Positions 20,219-24,911 of a stretch of 24,911 bases of DNA are shown here, piece by piece (within the stretch, counting starts at the first letter, position 1; every line of letters begins with the position of its first letter). A program made the position numbers and the translations under genes. This stretch comes from Poteriospumella lacustris (Eukaryota > Sar > Chrysophyceae > Chromulinales > Dinobryaceae): positions 49,089-73,999 of the forward strand of contig SMOI01000164.1 of assembly GCA_008000375.1 (NCBI GenBank). The letters run 5' to 3'. The notes under the pieces were generated by a model. It worked only from the letters and a program-made list of their open reading frames with translations, ran no database searches and was not told where the DNA came from.

Positions 20219-21545
20219 TCACACATCCGTACTGGTGATGGAGGATGACGTGGTCACCCTCGTTCGAGGACGTCGCTTCGTTGCCAGCATACCACAGGCT
20301 GCAGAGTGATCATCGCCACGCGGTAATCGAACGGCACAGAACAAGCCTCGATCCGTTAATATCTTCTGAAACGCATTGATACGTTCGCGTGATGGACGAT
20401 CAAACCGTGCGATTTGAATATCATTGTACGGGATCAGGTCGACCATCACCCGGCTGATACTGTCAACCATCGGCTGCACAAAGTCGGCCAACGCGATGGC
20501 ATCGTCATCACTATCGTTGATACCTTTGATCAAGGTACACGCAATCATCAACGTACGATGATTCTTATGACGTAAGGTGGTCATGGCATGAATGATGGCA
20601 TCTCGAAGCTCACTCATGCTATGTCGAGTGCTGGGCACCAGCATTTTGCGTAAACCATCGTTCGGTGAATGAAGTGACCACGCCAAGGAAGCAGGCATCG
20701 TGGCCAGTTCTGCAAAGATATTCGGTGATGGACCTACTGTACTCACAGTGACTTTGCTTCGTGAAAAGGAAAATCGATCAGGATCAACCAAACATTCCAC
20801 CGCTTGGCGCACATTCACCAGATTGCGGCCTGCATCACCCATTCCCATGAATACAACTGAGCACAAGCGTAGAGAACATGAGCAAATCAGCGACTTATCG
20901 AAGGTATGAGCAAGATCGACCAAGAAACTTACTGTTTAGCAATGGGGGCATCGATTCTATCCGACTTACTCGCAGGCCATGAACGACTTGACTGACAATC
21001 TCAACGGCGGTGAGGTTCCGTACTAAACCCATCTTCCCTGTCAGACAAAAGGCACAGCCGCGATCACACCCAACTTGAGAGGATACACAAAGAGTCGTTC
21101 GATTGTATTTGGTTGATGGAATGAGAACTGATTCCACTTCTTGTCCATCGGTGAGTTTGAGTAATAGTTTGCGGGTGCCGCAGTCTGACACGACTTGAGA
21201 TACATCAACCGCCTGAAGAAGAGGCTGGTCAGACAAGGCATTGAGAAGCAATTGCTTTGCTTTCACAGACAACAGGTTGTCTTGCAAGGGGTCTAATCCC
21301 TGTCGAAGACTCTTCCAAACCGCTTTGGCTTTGCCACTGCCCTCCAGTGCATGTGTGAGTTCAGGAAATGAAAGGCTCAGAGGATGAACCGCCGACATAC
21401 TCTCTCGCATCTCCGAAAGCATCTTTATCGATCTGATGGGAACTCGCGGTATTCTCCCTCGTAACCCATCAACTTGCTGGAGGATCAGAACTGACAGAGC
21501 TGCATGCAACAATGACCACCGCCACAGCATCCGATATCTTTCCAT
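20219..21545 (-). CDS. rlmN: RlmN-type radical SAM 23S rRNA (adenine-C2) methyltransferase, 2 exons
   Basis: Gene model: complement(join(20219..20856, 20933..21545)), 416 residues. The 76 bp intron (gtaagt...gctcag, phase 1) joins LLN to VFMGMG exactly as the family requires. RlmN uses S-adenosylmethionine radical chemistry to methylate A2503 of bacterial-type 23S rRNA (and A37 of some tRNAs). The iron-sulphur motif CDRGCAFC gives Cys 160, 164 and 167. Cys 153 in TLCVSSQVG matches the catalytic cysteine that precedes the cluster in RlmN. Cys 392 in AACG matches the methyl-carrying cysteine, so the catalytic set is complete. The usual GMGEP loop reads GMGDAGRN. The N-terminal 30 residues are hydrophobic and basic with no acidic residue after Glu 2 until about Asp 26, consistent with organelle or signal-type targeting. 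The gene lies 432 bases downstream of the RAP-domain gene. Confidence 0.92.
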
Positions 21546-21977
21546 TCAAAAACGAACCCCAATACATTGAACCTCCAGTCAGTTCAATGCCTTTTTTTGT
21601 CGCATCTGACAATGCTTTCATTGTGTTCGAATACACTAGTTATTATCAGTCTCACGAGAAATGAGAGAGATGGAGAGAGAGAGACCGCCCTCGTCGTCGT
21701 GTTGTCGTGTCGCCCTCGTCGTCGCGTCACCTCTCCCCCACCCTCTCACATGCTGCTGCTCCGATCGTCTAATAACGCGCACGATTAAAAAAAGCACACC
21801 AGCACTGCATAACAACCGTGAGCAAGAGCTCCTTCAATCACAGAATACACAGTTTGGAGATGACGATGCTGAATGATTGATTAGCGATAAACAAGCCGGT
21901 GTAATGAGATACAGTATGTATGTACATACGTATCCTGGAGTACTGAACCCCCTGGCAGTAGTACTGGTCAGCGGCAG
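21546..21977. other. Intergenic region between RAP-domain gene and rlmN
   Basis: This 432 bp holds the 3' flank of the RAP-domain gene and the rlmN promoter. It contains a GA-rich tract (21660-21684) next to CGTC-type repeats, and a perfect 12-base palindrome, gtatgtacatac, at 21918-21929. A TAC-rich stretch (about 21908-21977) surrounds the palindrome. No coding frame or RNA gene is supported. Confidence 0.5.
21918..21929. repeat. 12-bp perfect palindrome
   Basis: The sequence gtatgtacatac equals its own reverse complement. It lies about 50 bases past the RAP gene stop and 370 bases upstream of the rlmN start. It could be a dimeric protein site, or a chance consequence of the local TAC/GTA-rich composition. 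Confidence 0.5.
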
Positions 21978-24911
21978 CTATTCAACAACTGTCTTCTCTC
22001 GTTCTTTTCTCACTTTTTTGACTGTTCTTTGAATAACAGCCACTATCTCTGCTATTTGACTGGGAGAGATCTTCTCCACTGGAATGCGTAGAAACAGTGG
22101 TGTGTGGGGAAACTGTCGCTGGTACAACATGGTTTTGAAGGCGTTGGTCCGTCGTAGACGATCATGAGATTGCGCCTGTAGCACACCATCGTTGCCATCG
22201 ACATCCACCCCCGTCGGTGAAGGTGACATCGCCGTCGCGGGTTCTAACGACGGCGGTGTACACCTCGGTAGATAATGAAACGGCCCGTCGACTTCGATGA
22301 AGGCTACGATCGCTGCACCATTCAATGGATGCGGTACTCGCGCCACAGAAGACGAGGACGAAGGATCGGATCGATCCGCCAATTGCTGTTCCAACGCTCC
22401 CGTTCGCCAGGGTGCGAATACCACCGCTAAATCCATCTGAAAGAAGCCACCAAAGCCCGCAAACTCGTGGACAATCAAATACCCTGCCTCGGCGGGTAAA
22501 TGCCTCCGTAATTGATGCAGTACCTCTGTCTGGGCGATGGACGAATTGGGCATCGCTTCCTTGGTGACCTCACTTTCGTATTTCCATCGCCAGGCAAACG
22601 TTTGTGAACAGAAGACTTCCTGCGGAAGACGTACGTGGCCATGTTTCAGTAGCAGCGCGTCTCGTCGTTGTACATGGTGCGGACTTAAACCCTTCGGTAA
22701 GCCAAAATTCAAAAAGGCGGCAATCGAAGCGACTGCAATCAACTGACTCATCGAATACACCGTTTCGAATTGTGGATGAATCAAGGCCATCAGTTTGTCC
22801 ATCGACGTCCATAAATACTCATCTGCATGAGCTTCAAAGACAGCCACCGGTGCATCAAACCAGATTTGTGCCAAGGCTCGTAACACAATCGTATGCAAAT
22901 GAGAGGCGTCTTTCTCTCCTGAGGAAACACCGTCTTCATCCTGGAGAGCCGTGGCTTCATCGTTTATAGCGTTGGCATCATTCTCTTCGTCGTGGGGCGT
23001 GTGGCCGTTACCGGTGCTACTGCCGTTGCTATTGCTGTTTCCGCTCAGAAAATGCTTCTGGTTGTTCGCATAGGCCTGTGACACCGCCGCATGAGTGATC
23101 ATTCGCCAGATGTCAGCCGCTTCGGGGGAGGAATGTGGTGTACATTTCATACTCGTCAACCCGACGACCAATTGGCTCAGAGATCGATCCGAGGGTTCAG
23201 TGGTTATTCGACGTATCGCTTCCACTAAGACTTCTACGTCGAGTCCATTCGGTGGACGGATCAAATCTTGCCACGACCAACCCATCTCCCCCAATGCCCA
23301 TATCGTCATCGCCATAGTTGGCCAGGCGGACCGGGACGGTGGTCGTGATACCATCAACGTCGGTGTTCGCCAGGTTTGTTGCCCATAAAACAAGAGACGT
23401 ATATAACGCCACAACTTCCATTGCAATGCGGGGGTCAGTATTGTCCATTGAATTTCCAACATCGTCATCGCATGCAACAATTGTCGTAACCCACGCTTCG
23501 TCAACGGTCGAGCATACTCTTTGGACAACCCATCCAACAATACGTGTTGCCAACTGGTGGGTAACTTTGTCCAGGATGCCTTTGTCGTCGCAAGATATGG
23601 AAAGAACACTAAGGCATCGTCTGCACTGTCAAATTCTTGCACACAACGTTCAATCAATCGTTTGATCGCACGGCGTACGATGCGCCTGTCATTGGCGACT
23701 TTGACCAGTGGGACGCCCATCCCATCAAACCTGAACGTTTCAAACACAACCACAACAAGAAGAATGTCAGGTCAAAACAAAGCGAAACTCCCCATGGGAT
23801 GGGTGTGTTGTAGAAGAAGACGTACAGATGCAACAGTTCTTGGAAGTTGTCTACGGTCAAACCAGGTTCCGCGTGTACCAACGACGTCATCAAGGTTCGT
23901 TGGATGGCGATGGGTAAGTGGGCTTTCCATCGACACCGCATTTGCTGTAAAAACGTGACAAAGGACATGAAGAACACCGCGTTGGCTTCTTGAATCGATG
24001 GGTCGGTGGTGTTCTGCAACACGTCCATGCACCGTTGGGCGTGCCCCCAGAAGGCTTCCGCTCGGACAGTACCATTGGTGAGCATGAACCAGGGTACATT
24101 CATCAGAACGAGTCCGTTCAAGGCGTCCTTTAGTTGGATGGGATGCAACGTTACCCAGTCATGCGCCAAGAAGGCCATCAATAATGTCGATTGGAAGGTT
24201 TCGGACAATCCGGACCACTGCATGCGCAACAAACCGAGTCTACGAAGGGTTATAGAGCAAGAGCACACAAGCGAGGAGGAATTACGATAAGAAATGGAAT
24301 GAATCAGGCGGAAAGGACAGTCGATGCGATGCGAGGCGTTACCGGTGGATGAGAGAGAAACAGGTCGTAGCAGAGACGAAGGGCAACAGCTTCGCCAACG
24401 TCGGTGGTATCTCTTGTATCAATGGCGAACACTTCGCGGGTACTGCGACAAGCGGGTGTGATGGTTTCTGGGATGCTTTGACGCGTAGTCCCATTTTATG
24501 CAAAGACAATAAGAGGTCGTCGACAAGTTTCGCTTGTACTTCGATCGATTCTACCGATGGAAACTCTGTTCGTTGTATATCGTGCATGGCTTTCATCGCC
24601 CAGTCATGCGTCATCTGATCCATGACGGCCTGTGCACCAAGTTTAACTTTCATATCAGCAAATGACGAAGTCACCGCGCAACAGGTCGATGTTTTCAATG
24701 CCGGATCGTCTATCGCGATGGTAGACAAACGCTGCAGGTAAACGATGTGCCTTCGGGAGAGGTCTTCGACACACAGGCCACAGCTTCTCAGTAGTGCCAA
24801 GACACTGTGAAATGGAACACTGGATATGGTTTGTTTACGTGCCATATCACGAAGAGTAGCGGTCAACAAACCCTCAAATGCATCAAGCAGCGTCGCCTTC
24901 AAGGTCAAGTC
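21978..24911 (-). CDS. RAP-domain protein, probable organelle RNA factor (5' truncated by window)
   Basis: Visible model: complement(join(21978..23730, 23826..24239, 24343..>24911)), 911 residues, open at the right edge. The introns are 103 bp (gtaacg...cgtag) and 95 bp (gtacgt...ttcag). Both are phase 2 and join cleanly. Near the C-terminus, MDLAVVF (22416-22436) and IEVDGPFHY (about 22272-22298) give the RAP-domain core, a single-strand-nuclease-like fold found in apicomplexan, algal and FASTK proteins that act on mitochondrial or plastid RNA, especially rRNA and mRNA processing. Upstream are helical hairpins of the OPR/heptatricopeptide type (WALGEMGWSWQDL; LLLSLHKMGLR), fitting an RNA-binding solenoid. 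A Ser/Asn/Gly- then Asp/Glu-rich insert (22908-23042) interrupts the solenoid, and a Pro/Ser-rich insert splits the RAP domain after PFHY. A targeting peptide would be outside the window. Specific RNA target: unknown. Confidence 0.85.

Noticed and set aside
20942-20971. Alternative rlmN donor (perfect gtaagt about 30 bases upstream of the chosen donor)
   Set aside because: It is phase 0, while the exon-2 acceptor needs phase 1. The chosen donor restores the conserved N-x-VFMGMG junction.
21618-21632. tRNA B-box-like GTTCGAATA
   Set aside because: No A box or cloverleaf at the right distance on either strand.

Overview
This is nuclear DNA of a eukaryotic microbe with few, short introns. Eight introns of 73-103 bp can be placed with confidence because each one restores the reading frame of a recognisable protein. 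All are GT-AG, and five of the eight donors read GTACGT. Coding GC varies strongly: it is very high in the 3' half of the proteasome-activator gene and low in the YbjN-like gene. An ABCA-type transporter, a Crinkler-like protein, a RAP-domain protein, an RlmN-type methyltransferase and a YbjN-like protein together suggest a protist (a stramenopile or another lineage with organelle RNA-processing factors) rather than an animal or yeast. The lineage cannot be fixed from sequence alone.

Layout. 1-435 (+) is the 3' end of an unrecognised gene. 1706-8147 (+) is a three-exon PSME4/Blm10 (PA200) proteasome activator with many Ala/Gly insertions and a variant C-terminal tail. 8778-10611 (+) is a Crinkler/RHS-like P-loop NTPase with a possible nuclease-fold C-terminus; its first exons are tentative. 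10612-12289 is a convergent, purine-strand-biased, repeat-rich intergenic stretch. 18070-12290 (-) is a three-exon full-length ABCA-type transporter ending in a TM2-like domain and a cysteine cluster, which is the most unusual architecture here. 19171-18683 (-) is a YbjN-like protein. 19576-19860 (+) is a two-exon COX14-like mitochondrial protein. 21545-20219 (-) is a two-exon RlmN-type radical SAM methyltransferase. 24911-21978 (-) is a RAP-domain protein in three visible exons, cut by the window edge.

Together. There is no operon logic. However, the right-hand 5.3 kb places three genes side by side whose families act in organelles: RAP (organelle RNA), RlmN (bacterial-type 23S rRNA A2503) and COX14 (complex IV assembly). 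The left half holds a nuclear/cytosolic proteasome regulator and an effector-like protein. No rRNA, tRNA, CRISPR array or intact transposon was found.
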